Shown piece after piece: positions 17,703-25,888 of a stretch of DNA of 64,000 nt. The stretch is from positions 1,178,001 to 1,242,000 of the forward strand of contig NZ_JAMXIA010000001.1 in NCBI RefSeq assembly GCF_025457425.1. Direction: 5' to 3'. The position numbers were made by a program, and so were the translations under genes. The notes below the pieces were generated by a model. The model did no database searches. It was not told the origin of the DNA and worked only from the letters and a program-made list of their open reading frames with translations. The DNA is from Chryseobacterium foetidum (GTDB lineage: Bacteria; Bacteroidota; Bacteroidia; Flavobacteriales; Weeksellaceae). Every line of letters starts with the position of its first letter. Position 1 is the first letter of the stretch.

Positions 17703-17813
17703 ATCAGGTTTTGTTTTTTATTAAAACTTTAACTTTCAGCGGATTGTTTCAATTTTAACATTATCGCAGAATTTTGTAATTTGCAACATCAATAAAAGTA
17801 AAATACAGAAAAT

Positions 17814-18944
17814 ATGTCAACATTAACATTTGCCGAAAAAATTGCTCAGGCAGAGAACTTTTTGCCAATTAACGGTACAGATTATATCGAGTTTTATGTG
17901 GGAAATGCAAAGCAGGCAGCTCATTATTATAAGACAGCATTCGGTTTTCAGTCGGTTGCATATGCCGGTCCTGAGACGGGTGTGAGAGATCGTGCATCCT
18001 ACGTTCTTCAGCAGGGAAAAATCAGATTAATCCTAACTACAGGTTTAAAATCTGACTCGCCAATTAGTGAGCATGTAAAAAAACATGGCGATGGTGTTAA
18101 AATTCTGGCACTTTGGGTTGATGATGCCTATTCAGCTTTCGAAGAAACTACAAAAAGAGGTGGAAAACCTTATTTGGAACCAACAACTTTAACTGACGAA
18201 TTTGGCGAAGTAAGAATGTCCGGAATTTACACTTACGGAGAAACCGTTCACATGTTCATCGAAAGAAAAAATTATACAGGACCTTTCATGCCTGGCTACC
18301 AAAAGTGGGAAAGCGATTACAAGCCTGAAGAAGCAGGATTACTGTACGTTGACCACTGTGTAGGAAATGTAGACTGGGACAGAATGATCCCTACTGTTGA
18401 ATGGTACGAGAAAGTAATGGGCTTTGTGAACATCCTTTCTTTTGACGACAAACAGATTAACACGGAATATTCTGCATTGATGTCTAAAGTAATGTCTAAC
18501 GGAAACGGTTTTGCAAAATTCCCTATCAACGAGCCTGCAGAAGGTAAAAAGAAATCTCAGGTAGAAGAATATCTTGATTTCTACGAAGGAGAAGGTGTTC
18601 AGCACATTGCAGTAGCAACAAAAGACATTATTCACACGGTTACTGAATTGAAAAAAAGAGGTGTGGAATTCCTTTCTGCTCCACCGGAAGCTTACTATGA
18701 TATGGTTCCTGAAAGAGTGGGTCACATCGACGAAGACATCAAAAAACTTCAGAGCTTAGGCATCCTGATTGACCATGATGAGGAAGGTTATTTGCTTCAG
18801 ATTTTCACAAAACCAGTTGAAGACCGTCCTACCCTATTCTTCGAAATCATCGAAAGACACGGGGCTCAGAGCTTCGGTGCCGGTAATTTCAAAGCATTAT
18901 TTGAAGCTTTGGAAAGAGAGCAGGAAAAAAGAGGAAATCTTTAA
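17814..18944 (+). CDS. hppD: 4-Hydroxyphenylpyruvate dioxygenase
   Basis: A 376-residue Fe(II) dioxygenase that converts 4-hydroxyphenylpyruvate to homogentisate with decarboxylation, the second step of tyrosine breakdown. It has two vicinal-oxygen-chelate domains (about 20-155 and 175-345). The three iron ligands are visible: His181 in VDHCVGN, His264 in VQHIAVAT and Glu344 in LFFEIIERHG. The C-terminal gate helix GAGNFKALFEALEREQ is present. It is preceded by the A1/A2 repeats and followed by a MITE-like element and a hairpin. Its product feeds HmgA, encoded 2.4 kb upstream. Confidence 0.96.
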   Translation: MSTLTFAEKIAQAENFLPINGTDYIEFYVGNAKQAAHYYKTAFGFQSVAYAGPETGVRDRASYVLQQGKIRLILTTGLKSDSPISEHVKKHGDGVKILALWVDDAYSAFEETTKRGGKPYLEPTTLTDEFGEVRMSGIYTYGETVHMFIERKNYTGPFMPGYQKWESDYKPEEAGLLYVDHCVGNVDWDRMIPTVEWYEKVMGFVNILSFDDKQINTEYSALMSKVMSNGNGFAKFPINEPAEGKKKSQVEEYLDFYEGEGVQHIAVATKDIIHTVTELKKRGVEFLSAPPEAYYDMVPERVGHIDEDIKKLQSLGILIDHDEEGYLLQIFTKPVEDRPTLFFEIIERHGAQSFGAGNFKALFEALEREQEKRGNL

Positions 18945-18979
18945 ATTTTAAATCAAATAAAGAATTAAGACGTTGAAAT

Positions 18980-19115
18980 TTTAAACCATTAAGAAAATTA
19001 ATGAGTTAAGATTTTTTAAGGAATATCTAAAGATATTTAGTAAGCGTATCGCTTAATTTTAGATTTATCTAAATCTTAAGAAAACTTAAAGACTAAAATA
19101 ACTTAATGTTTTAAA
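18980..19115 (+). repeat. MITE-like element, family 1, copy 2
   Basis: 136 bases bounded by near-perfect terminal inverted repeats TTTAAACCATTAAG (18980-18993) and CTTAATGTTTTAAA (19102-19115), 13 of 14 matching. Internal palindromes include TAAGCG-TAT-CGCTTA. It aligns with 11679-11810 in the same orientation. Confidence 0.65.
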
Positions 19116-19155
19116 TTAATTTAAATGTTTTTACATTCAACATTATTAAATCATC

Positions 19156-19192
19156 AGTTTTGTCAGGACAAACCATCCTGACAAAACTTTTT
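19156..19192 (+). terminator. Strong hairpin with T tail, terminator or leader attenuator
   Basis: A perfect 13-bp stem (AGTTTTGTCAGGA 19156-19168 with 19176-19188), a 7-base loop and a T run. It ends only 14 bases before the ATG of the next gene and 212 bases after hppD, so it could end hppD transcription or sit in the leader of the next gene. Confidence 0.65.
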
Positions 19193-19206
19193 ATAAACAC
19201 AGGATT

Positions 19207-19683
19207 ATGAACAAAATTTTCAGCGGATTAATGCTTATTGGGGCTAGTTTTTTTGCCAATGCTCAATACGGAAGTATCAATGCTATCCTTACAAAACTGG
19301 AGGAAAGAAAAGGCATTAATCAAAATTTAAGCGATGTCAATATTGATGATAAAAAATTTGTCTTGATTAAAGATTTTAAGGATCACACAGAAAGAAATTT
19401 CATTGTCATCAAAGGAAAAAATGCAACTTACGTAGAAATGTTTGACGATAAAGCCACCAATCAAAGTACATCGAATGTATTTTCCGGAGATATTGTGAGA
19501 AGCAGAAAAAATATTGTTTCTTTAAGAGCCGATATGCTTGAAAACAAAAAAGTTCCGATTCCTGTTACCAAAACGCTTTTGCTGACTAAACTGGATGACA
19601 TTCTTTACCTCATCGACGTCAACAGCAAAGACCGTTGGATTGATGAAGCATCTTTTTCAAAAGCGAAATCTTCTAAAAATTAG
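19207..19683 (+). CDS. Exported hypothetical protein
   Basis: A 158-residue protein with a signal peptide (MNKIFSGLMLIGASFFANAQ) and a mature part of about 138 residues with no recognised domain. The mature part alternates short charged and hydrophobic stretches, for example FVLIKDFKDHTERNFIVIKG and TLLLTKLDDILYLIDV, which suggests a beta-rich periplasmic fold. It has no Cys and no sorting domain. It sits between hppD and fahA on the same strand, separated from both by repeats, so no link to tyrosine catabolism can be claimed. The perfect hairpin just upstream of the start is unusual. Confidence 0.7.
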   Translation: MNKIFSGLMLIGASFFANAQYGSINAILTKLEERKGINQNLSDVNIDDKKFVLIKDFKDHTERNFIVIKGKNATYVEMFDDKATNQSTSNVFSGDIVRSRKNIVSLRADMLENKKVPIPVTKTLLLTKLDDILYLIDVNSKDRWIDEASFSKAKSSKN

Positions 19684-19685
19684 TT

Positions 19686-19722
19686 AAGCTGTTGGCAAAT
19701 GGCTTTTAGCTTTTGGCTTGCA
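19686..19722 (+). repeat. Short dispersed word GCTGTTGGC...TTAGCTTTTGGCTT
   Basis: The same word occurs reversed near 25298-25334 and, less well kept, near 25855-25885. All three lie just after or between genes. Confidence 0.4.
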
Positions 19723-19808
19723 GAACTATCCTGCTAATAATTGGGAGCCTATTAAAAAATCATCAAATAATTTACTTAAATTGATTTTTAATAGTTTGAT
19801 TAATTTAG

Positions 19809-19883
19809 TCTTCGACAGGCTCAGACTGACAAATCTAATACTAATCACTCAATTTAGCGGTGTCACTCTGAGCTTGTCGAAGA
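19809..19883. repeat. Inverted repeat with TCTTCGACAGGCTCAG arms
   Basis: Arms of 23 bases at 19809-19831 and 19861-19883 are inverted copies with about two mismatches. The word GAGCTTGTCGAAG also appears in the variants at 459-476 and 28411-28427. It sits in the 371-base gap before fahA, where no gene is seen. Confidence 0.6.
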
Positions 19884-20054
19884 GTTTTTGAGCCATAAAG
19901 TTTAATCGTTAAAAATTTAAACAAGCTTTAAAAGTTAAATAGATTTGAAACCATCTAAATAAACATTTAACAAACTGCATAGAAATTTCAAAAAACGATC
20001 ACACTTAAATTAGTGGAATTCGAAAAAATTTGTGCAATAAAAAATTAAAAAATT

Positions 20055-21302
20055 ATGAAATCATTTGTAGAATATAATTCAGATTCAGACTTTTCGATAC
20101 ACAATATTCCTTTCGGAGTAGCGGTGTTTAATAAAGAATTTATCGCTTGCTGTACAAGAATCGGTGATCAGGTGATTGATCTGGCGACATTGTATGACCT
20201 TGATTATTTTGAAAATATTAAAGGTCTTGAAGACAACGTTTTTGAAGCATACTCATTAAACGAATTTATCGAGCTTGAAAAACCTGTAACCAACGCAGTC
20301 CGTCTTAAACTTCAGGAATTACTTCTGGAAGGTTCTATTTTGTCTAAAGACGAAAAAACAATTGAAGCTGCGTTCTACGATTTGGATCAGGTGAAAATGA
20401 TGATGCCGGTTCATGTTCCAAACTATACTGATTTCTACAGCAGCATTGAGCACGCCACCAATGTAGGAAAAATGTTCAGAGATCCTGCCAATGCATTGCT
20501 TCCAAACTGGAAACATTTGCCAGTGGGTTATCATGGGAGAGCTTCATCTATCGTCGTTTCAGGTACAGAAATCAACCGTCCGAACGGGCAAACCAAACCT
20601 GCAGATGCTGATAAACCAGTTTTCGGACCATCAAAACAATTGGATTTTGAACTGGAAATGGCCTTCATCCTGAATAAAAACACAGAAATGGGTGAAACTA
20701 TTTCAACTAAAAATGCTGAAGATGCTATCTTCGGAATGGTGGTTTTCAACGATTGGTCGGCGAGAGATATTCAGGCTTGGGAATACGTTCCGCTTGGACC
20801 GTTTTTAGCAAAAAATTTCGGCTCGTCAGTTTCTCCGTGGGTGGTTACTCTGGAAGCTTTAGAACCATTCAAAACGACTTCTCCAACTCAGGATCCTGAA
20901 GTTTTGGATTATTTAAAATTTGAAGGAGACAAAAATTACGACATCAATCTTGAAGTATATTTACAACCCGAAAACGGCGAAGAAAACCTCATTTCTGAAA
21001 GCAATTACAAACACATGTACTGGAATATGACGCAGCAACTTGCTCATCACACAGTAAACGGCTGTAACGTTGAAGTCGGAGATATGTACGCCAGCGGAAC
21101 CATCTCAGGTAGCGACCCAAAATCTTTCGGCTCTATGCTTGAACTGACTTGGAGAGGACAAAATCCAATCACATTAAGCAACGGCGAAGAAAGAAAATTC
21201 ATCAACGACAACGATACGGTAACGATGAAAGCTTGGGCTGAAAAAGATGGTGTGAGAGTAGGTTTCGGGGAAGTTTCGGGTAAAATTATTCCTGCTAAAT
21301 AA
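20055..21302 (+). CDS. fahA: Fumarylacetoacetase
   Basis: A 415-residue hydrolase that splits fumarylacetoacetate to fumarate and acetoacetate, the last step of tyrosine breakdown. It has a small N-terminal SH3-like domain (about 15-115) and the large catalytic domain. Metal and active-site segments seen are DFYSSIEHATNVGKMFR, FELEMAFI with the paired Glu ligands, and NDWSARDIQAWEYVPLGPF. The length and motif order match bacterial FahA. No maleylacetoacetate isomerase (GST-like) gene is adjacent. The gene is preceded by an AT-rich gap without a recognisable -7 box. Confidence 0.95.
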   Translation: MKSFVEYNSDSDFSIHNIPFGVAVFNKEFIACCTRIGDQVIDLATLYDLDYFENIKGLEDNVFEAYSLNEFIELEKPVTNAVRLKLQELLLEGSILSKDEKTIEAAFYDLDQVKMMMPVHVPNYTDFYSSIEHATNVGKMFRDPANALLPNWKHLPVGYHGRASSIVVSGTEINRPNGQTKPADADKPVFGPSKQLDFELEMAFILNKNTEMGETISTKNAEDAIFGMVVFNDWSARDIQAWEYVPLGPFLAKNFGSSVSPWVVTLEALEPFKTTSPTQDPEVLDYLKFEGDKNYDINLEVYLQPENGEENLISESNYKHMYWNMTQQLAHHTVNGCNVEVGDMYASGTISGSDPKSFGSMLELTWRGQNPITLSNGEERKFINDNDTVTMKAWAEKDGVRVGFGEVSGKIIPAK

Positions 21303-21317
21303 ATTTTGACTGCGAGA

Positions 21318-21394
21318 TTTAACACATTAGTCACAAAGGAGTTATATTGTTTGCGTAAATTAGATCACATAAGATTGAAAATCAAAGATTTTCG
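21318..21394 (-). repeat. Palindromic repeat family 2, unit B (reverse)
   Basis: Contains ACACATTAGTCAC at its left and GAAAATCAAAGATTTTC (21377-21393) at its right. It lies in reverse orientation between fahA and the GxxExxY gene. Confidence 0.6.
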
Positions 21395-21415
21395 ATGTGA
21401 ATGTTAATAATTATC

Positions 21416-21829
21416 ATGGAAGTAACGAAGAAATACATAAATGAACTTACATACAAAATTGTAGGTGCATGTATTGAAGTTCATAAAATTGTTGGTCCAG
21501 GTCTTTACGAGGATGTTTATCATAAGTGTCTGGAAAGAGAATTTGATTTGTTAGGATTAAAATATCGCAGTGAACTACAAATTCCTTTGATCTATAAAGA
21601 ACTTAGTATCGACTGCAAAGTAAAATGTGATTTTCTAATTGAAGATTTGATTGTTTTGGAAATAAAATCAGCAGATCAATTCCATAAAATCCACAAGGCG
21701 CAGACAATGAATTATATGAATCTTTTAAAAGTTCCAAAATCTATATTGGTCAATTTTAATGTCTATAATTTATACCATGAAGGAACTGAAACATTTGTAA
21801 GCAAAGATTTTGAAACACTCCCATCCTGA
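21416..21829 (+). CDS. GxxExxY protein (PD-(D/E)XK-like)
   Basis: A 137-residue protein of the GxxExxY family, whose fold is related to PD-(D/E)XK nucleases. The naming motif is present as GPGLYEDVYHKCLEREF, and the nuclease-like core appears as KCDFLIEDLIVLEIKSAD, an Asp followed by E-x-K. Family members are common in Bacteroidota and are thought to have roles in nucleic acid processing, but none is firmly assigned to my knowledge. The longer frame begins at 21401; the ATG at 21416 gives the usual MEVTKKYINELTYKI start. It is boxed in by family 2 repeats on both sides, which suggests an acquired or mobile gene. Confidence 0.82.
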   Translation: MEVTKKYINELTYKIVGACIEVHKIVGPGLYEDVYHKCLEREFDLLGLKYRSELQIPLIYKELSIDCKVKCDFLIEDLIVLEIKSADQFHKIHKAQTMNYMNLLKVPKSILVNFNVYNLYHEGTETFVSKDFETLPS

Positions 21830-21912
21830 AAATATTTGATTTTCAGACTTATATCTTCTAAGAAATTTTCAGAGATTAAAACTAAAATCGAAGGTGACTT
21901 ATGTGTCAAATT
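21826..21912 (+). repeat. Palindromic repeat family 2, unit C (forward)
   Basis: Starts with CTGAAAATATTTGATTTTCAG (21826-21846), overlapping the stop of the GxxExxY gene, and ends with GTGACTTATGTGTCAAA. Confidence 0.65.
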
Positions 21913-21940
21913 AATTATTGAAAATGAAAAAAGTGATTCA

Positions 21941-22030
21941 CCTGAAAATCTTTGATTTTCAGACTTATGTGCTCTAAAATATTTTCAAACATATAAACTA
22001 AAATCTAATGTGACTCATGTGTCAAATTAA
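21941..22030 (+). repeat. Palindromic repeat family 2, unit D (forward)
   Basis: Tandem to unit C. Palindrome CTGAAAATCTTTGATTTTCAG (21942-21962), then ACTTATGTGCTCTAAAATAT, ending GTGACTCATGTGTCAAATTAA. It ends 14 bases before the flavin reductase ATG. Confidence 0.7.
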
Positions 22031-22043
22031 TTTTATCTAAAAA

Positions 22044-22865
22044 ATGAAAACAGTAATCCCATCAGAAATAACCGCCGTTCAGCTGCAGACAATAATGCAG
22101 ACAGCCGTTTCGCCACGACCTATAGCTTTGGCTTCAACTATTGATAAAGACGGCAACAGCAATTTATCGCCTTTCAGCTTTTTTAATATGTTCAGTACGG
22201 TGCCGCCGATTTTGATTTTTTCACCTTCGAGAAGAGTTCGGGACAATACAACGAAACACACTTTGGAAAATGTTCTGGAAGTTCCGGAAGTGGTGATTGG
22301 GACAGTCAATTTCCCGATTGTGCAGCAGATTTCTTTGGCATCAACCGAATATGGGGATGGTGTAAATGAGTTTATAAAGTCGGGATTGACGATGAAAGAT
22401 GCTGATTTGGTTCAGCCAAAATTAATTGAAGAATGCCCCGTAAATTTTGAATGTAAAGTTTTGGAAGTAAAATCTTTGGGAGATCAGGGCGGTGCCGGAA
22501 ATCTTGTGATTTGTGAAGTTCAGAAAATCCACATCAGAGAAGAATATCTGAATGAGGAAGGAAATCCGGATCAGGCAAAACTGGATATGGTAGCCCGTTT
22601 GGGTGGAAATTTTTATTCAAGAAGCAATGAGAACAGCCTTTTTGAAGTTCCGAAACCTTTGGTAACGAAAGGAATTGGTTTCGACCTTCTCCCCGACTCC
22701 ATCAAACTCAGCAAAGTCTTTACAGGAAACGACTTGGGAATGCTTGCGAATGTAGAAGTTTTACCATCAGAAAACTGTCATGACGACGAAAATATTCATC
22801 TGGAAGCTCAGAAGTTTTTGCTAGAAAGTAAAATTGATGAGGCCTGGAAGGTTTTAATAAATTAA
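22044..22865 (+). CDS. Flavin reductase-like domain protein (FMN-binding split barrel)
   Basis: A 273-residue protein of the flavin reductase / DIM6-NTAB family. The split-barrel domain (about 20-190) has the typical PRPIALASTIDKDGNSNLSPFSFFN, where the phosphate of FMN is bound, and VNFECKVLEVKSLGDQGGAGNLVICEVQ. The C-terminal 80 residues are less conserved. Members reduce flavins for partner monooxygenases or bind FMN themselves; no partner oxygenase is adjacent. It starts 14 bases after repeat D, so its leader lies within repeat sequence. Confidence 0.85.
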   Translation: MKTVIPSEITAVQLQTIMQTAVSPRPIALASTIDKDGNSNLSPFSFFNMFSTVPPILIFSPSRRVRDNTTKHTLENVLEVPEVVIGTVNFPIVQQISLASTEYGDGVNEFIKSGLTMKDADLVQPKLIEECPVNFECKVLEVKSLGDQGGAGNLVICEVQKIHIREEYLNEEGNPDQAKLDMVARLGGNFYSRSNENSLFEVPKPLVTKGIGFDLLPDSIKLSKVFTGNDLGMLANVEVLPSENCHDDENIHLEAQKFLLESKIDEAWKVLIN

Positions 22866-22886
22866 AAATTTTTATTTATAAGACAA

Positions 22887-23037
22887 TGTTTAAATTTCAT
22901 CAAAATTAATTTTCCCGACCCTAAAGGGAGTTAATTTCGATGAAATTTTCAAGGCATTTTTCCACCCTTTAGGGTTGGGGGAAAAGAAAAAATGACTTGA
23001 AAATTTCTTTTTTAATCATTTTTATAAAGGCTCTAAA
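22887..23037 (-). repeat. MITE-like element, family 3, degraded copy
   Basis: About 150 bases that match, in reverse orientation, the element at 28210-28366. Shared blocks are TTTAAATTTCATCAAAATTAA, CCCTAAAGGGAGTTAATT and GGCATTTTTCCA. The terminal repeats are eroded here (ACAATGTTTAAA and AAAGGCTCTAAA). Confidence 0.7.
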
Positions 23038-23065
23038 AAACTCCTGAAGAAAAATCTTCGGGAGT
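23034..23065 (-). terminator. Terminator of the LOG-family gene
   Basis: Stem ACTCCTGAAGA/TCTTCGGGAGT (23040-23050 with 23055-23065, one wobble). The T run follows on the minus strand. Confidence 0.78.
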
Positions 23066-23097
23066 CTTGCTGTTCATGATCTGCAGGTAAGGATCTT

Positions 23098-23679
23098 TCA
23101 CACTTCCTCTTTGGAAATCCATTTCCCAACTGTCGGAGCCTGATAATTTCTCATTTTCTCTAAAAGCTCATCAATATTTTCGCTCACCAATAGCATTTCC
23201 TGATTGATTTGTTTTAAAAATCCTTTATTAACCATTGTCTGAACCAGTTTGATCAGATCATCGTAAAATCCGTCAATATTGAGAATGGCGATTGGTTTTT
23301 TGTGAAGTCCGAGCTGTGCCCAGGTGATCATTTCAAAAAATTCTTCCAGAGTTCCGTAACCGCCGGGAAGTACGATGACACCGTCGCAGAGGTCATTCAT
23401 TTTGGTTTTTCTCTCGTGCATGGTTTCCACCAAAATCAGTTCGGTAAGATGCGTGTGTGCAATTTCCTTTGACTGTAAAAAGTGAGGAAGAACGCCGATC
23501 GCCTTACCACCTTCAGATAAAACGCCATCAGCGACAGCGCCCATCAATCCTACGTTGGCACCGCCGTAGATGAGTTGAATTTTTTGTTTTGCTAAAGTCT
23601 TTCCGAGCAAAACTGCCTGCTCTTTATATTTTTCGTCCGAACCGAAACTCGATCCGCAGAAAACTGTGATACTTTTCAT
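23098..23679 (-). CDS. LOG family protein (nucleotide 5'-monophosphate phosphoribohydrolase type)
   Basis: A 193-residue Rossmann-fold protein of the LOG/TIGR00730 family. It carries the start MKSITVFCGSSFGSDEKY, the central GGANVGLMGAVADG and the signature PGGYGTLEEFFE, whose Glu and Gly residues form the active site in studied members. Relatives split cytokinin riboside monophosphates or AMP into base and ribose 5-phosphate. In bacteria the role is probably nucleotide salvage. It is a lone minus-strand gene with its own terminator. No near-perfect -7 box was found upstream. Confidence 0.9.
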   Translation of the reverse strand: MKSITVFCGSSFGSDEKYKEQAVLLGKTLAKQKIQLIYGGANVGLMGAVADGVLSEGGKAIGVLPHFLQSKEIAHTHLTELILVETMHERKTKMNDLCDGVIVLPGGYGTLEEFFEMITWAQLGLHKKPIAILNIDGFYDDLIKLVQTMVNKGFLKQINQEMLLVSENIDELLEKMRNYQAPTVGKWISKEEV

Positions 23680-23758
23680 TTGTTTATTTTCATTATTTGC
23701 AAACTAAAAATATCCAAAATCAAAAGACTTTGGATATTTAAAAAATGTATTTATAATT

Positions 23759-25204
23759 TTATTTCAAAGGAATATTCGCTAAAATATCCTTCGTAAAACC
23801 CCAGAATTTCTGGGTGGAAGAAATGCTTGCTTTTTCGTCGGGAGAGTGTGCTCCTCTGATGGTCGGGCCGTAGCTTACCATTTCCATTTCGGGATAATTG
23901 GCGCCGATGATTCCGCACTCCAAACCTGCATGACAGGCGACAACGTGAGGTTTTTCGCTGAATTTTTCGGTGTAGATTTTTTCCATCATCTGAACGATTT
24001 CAGAACCGGGTTTTGGTTTCCAGCCTGGATATGAACCGCTGAATTCTACATTCATTCCTGCCAGTTCGGCAACAGATTTCAACTGTTCGGCAACAGAATC
24101 TTTCGATGAATCAACTGACGATCTTGAAAGATTTAAAATCTTCAACCCACCTTCCTTCAACTCAACTCTTGCGACGTTATTTGATGATTCTACCAAATCC
24201 TGAACATCCGGACTCATTCTATAAACACCGTTGTGAAGTGATTTCAAAACCAGAATAATTTTCTTTGAATCTTCCTGAGAAAGTGCTTGATCAGAACTTG
24301 TAGAATTTTCAATATTGATTTGTAGTCCGGTCTCTATTGAAGCGAATTCTTCTAAAATTTCTTTTTTAATTCCTTCGGTTACATTTTCGATAAACTCAGC
24401 TGAATTTCTTACAGAAACCAGAGCCACCGCCTCTCTCGGAATTGCATTTCTAAGACTTCCACCGTCGATAGAAATCAGTTGGATATTCTCATTGGCTACA
24501 CCTTTGTAAAGAATTCTTCCCAAAATAACGTTAGCGTTCCCAAAACCTTTGTGAATATCCATCCCTGAATGTCCACCCTGCAGACCTTTCACTTCTATTC
24601 TTACGATCTGTCCGTCTGCGGCTTCTGTCGGGTAGTTTTGATTAATGGTAACGTCAATTCCACCGGCACATCCGATATCGATTTCGTCATCTTCTTCTGT
24701 ATCTAAATTTAAGAGAATCTGTCCGGTCAATTGTCCAGGTTTTAAACCTAAAGCACCGGTCATTCCTGTTTCTTCATCGATGGTAAACAAAGCCTCCAAA
24801 TCAGGATGCGGAATGTCTGAACTTTCCAAAACCGACATAATCGTTGCCACACCCAAACCGTTGTCAGCGCCTAAAGTTGTACCTTTCGCCTTCACCCAGT
24901 CGCCTTCAACTTCCATTTGGATTCCCTGAGTTTCAAAATCAAAATTGACATCGTTATTTTTCTGACAAACCATATCCAAATGCGACTGCATTACGATGGA
25001 TTTACGGTTTTCCATTCCTGAGGTGGCTGGTTTTTTAATAATAACATTTCCAACTTCATCTACAGTTGTTTCCAAGCCTAAATTTTCGCCGAATTCTTTG
25101 ATGAAAGCGATCACTCTTTCTTCTTTTTTAGACGGTCTCGGAACAGCATTCAATTTGGAAAAATTCTTCCAGATAATCTGCGGTTCTATGTTTGATAGTT
25201 CCAT
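23759..25204 (-). CDS. pepD: Aminoacyl-histidine dipeptidase (peptidase M20, PepD type)
   Basis: A 481-residue cytosolic M20 metallopeptidase that cleaves Xaa-His dipeptides and other dipeptides. Two-zinc site motifs are visible: MQSHLDMV, GTTLGADNGLGVA with the bridging Asp, and IDEETGMTGALGL with the catalytic Glu-Glu. LQGGHSGMDIHKGFGNA in the lid domain and CHAGLECG near the C-terminus also fit. The open frame continues to 25222, but that part overlaps the -7 box at 25220-25227, so the ATG at 25204 (MELSNIEPQ) is used. Confidence 0.93.
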   Translation of the reverse strand: MELSNIEPQIIWKNFSKLNAVPRPSKKEERVIAFIKEFGENLGLETTVDEVGNVIIKKPATSGMENRKSIVMQSHLDMVCQKNNDVNFDFETQGIQMEVEGDWVKAKGTTLGADNGLGVATIMSVLESSDIPHPDLEALFTIDEETGMTGALGLKPGQLTGQILLNLDTEEDDEIDIGCAGGIDVTINQNYPTEAADGQIVRIEVKGLQGGHSGMDIHKGFGNANVILGRILYKGVANENIQLISIDGGSLRNAIPREAVALVSVRNSAEFIENVTEGIKKEILEEFASIETGLQINIENSTSSDQALSQEDSKKIILVLKSLHNGVYRMSPDVQDLVESSNNVARVELKEGGLKILNLSRSSVDSSKDSVAEQLKSVAELAGMNVEFSGSYPGWKPKPGSEIVQMMEKIYTEKFSEKPHVVACHAGLECGIIGANYPEMEMVSYGPTIRGAHSPDEKASISSTQKFWGFTKDILANIPLK

Positions 25205-25219
25205 AAAATTTATTTTTAT

Positions 25220-25227
25220 CAAAATTA
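25220..25227 (-). promoter_or_regulatory. -7 box TAATTTTG of pepD
   Basis: Exact TAnnTTTG match on the minus strand, 15 bases before the chosen ATG. It rules out the longer start at 25222. Confidence 0.6.
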
Positions 25228-25332
25228 CGGATAAAAAAAATGCTCCCGAAATTCAGGCAGGATTTTTTAAAGATGGATGAGGGGTGTTGGGTGCGAAAAG
25301 CCAAAAGCTAATCGCAAATGGCCAACAGCCAT

Positions 25333-25821
25333 TTAACAACCACACTCTCCATAAATCGGAATGACAGTTTTAGTTCCATCTGGTTTTTCGATGGTTAAAG
25401 TTCCGTCAAAAAGCATGGCTTCTTCGGATTTCAATTTTTTACCTTTTACTGAAATCTTGTAATTTTCATTCTCAATTTCTTTGGTTAAAACATCATCTAC
25501 TTCCATGTCACTTGACGAAATCAGGGGCAAAGCAAGACGCTTTCCATCAATTTTCATGTAAGCTAAAGTTCCGGCATTATCTGCGTAAATATAATTTTCG
25601 TTTTCAAAATCTTTCTTGCTGCGTGCAAAATAGCAGGAACATTCCTTAATTTCCGTTGGAAAAGGAAAAGTTTCCACCGAAATCGCCGAATTCGGTTTTT
25701 CGATGATAGAATCTTTCTTCAGAATCTCTGTGCTGTCGGAACCTTTGTTGGTATCAGTTTGAGTTTCTTTTTTGCAGGCTGTCAATAAAAGTGCAGTTGC
25801 GAAAACAAAAATATATTTCAT
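25333..25821 (-). CDS. Predicted lipoprotein, unknown function
   Basis: A 162-residue lipoprotein: signal peptide MKYIFVFATALLLTAC with the lipobox Cys at about 16, a linker rich in T, S, D and K (about 17-45), then a domain of about 115 residues. Cysteines sit near both ends of that domain (ECSCYFARS and the C-terminal GECGC) and could pair or bind metal. I do not recognise the family. A hairpin AAATGGC/GCCATTT (25316-25322 with 25328-25334) lies at its stop. The neighbours pepD and the LURP-one-like gene are on the same strand but separated by about 70-130 bases. Confidence 0.75.
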   Translation of the reverse strand: MKYIFVFATALLLTACKKETQTDTNKGSDSTEILKKDSIIEKPNSAISVETFPFPTEIKECSCYFARSKKDFENENYIYADNAGTLAYMKIDGKRLALPLISSSDMEVDDVLTKEIENENYKISVKGKKLKSEEAMLFDGTLTIEKPDGTKTVIPIYGECGC

Positions 25822-25888
25822 TTGAAGTAGTAATTTAAAAAAACCTAAAATTTAAGCCAAAAGCCAGTTACCAGAAGCTAAACGCAAC

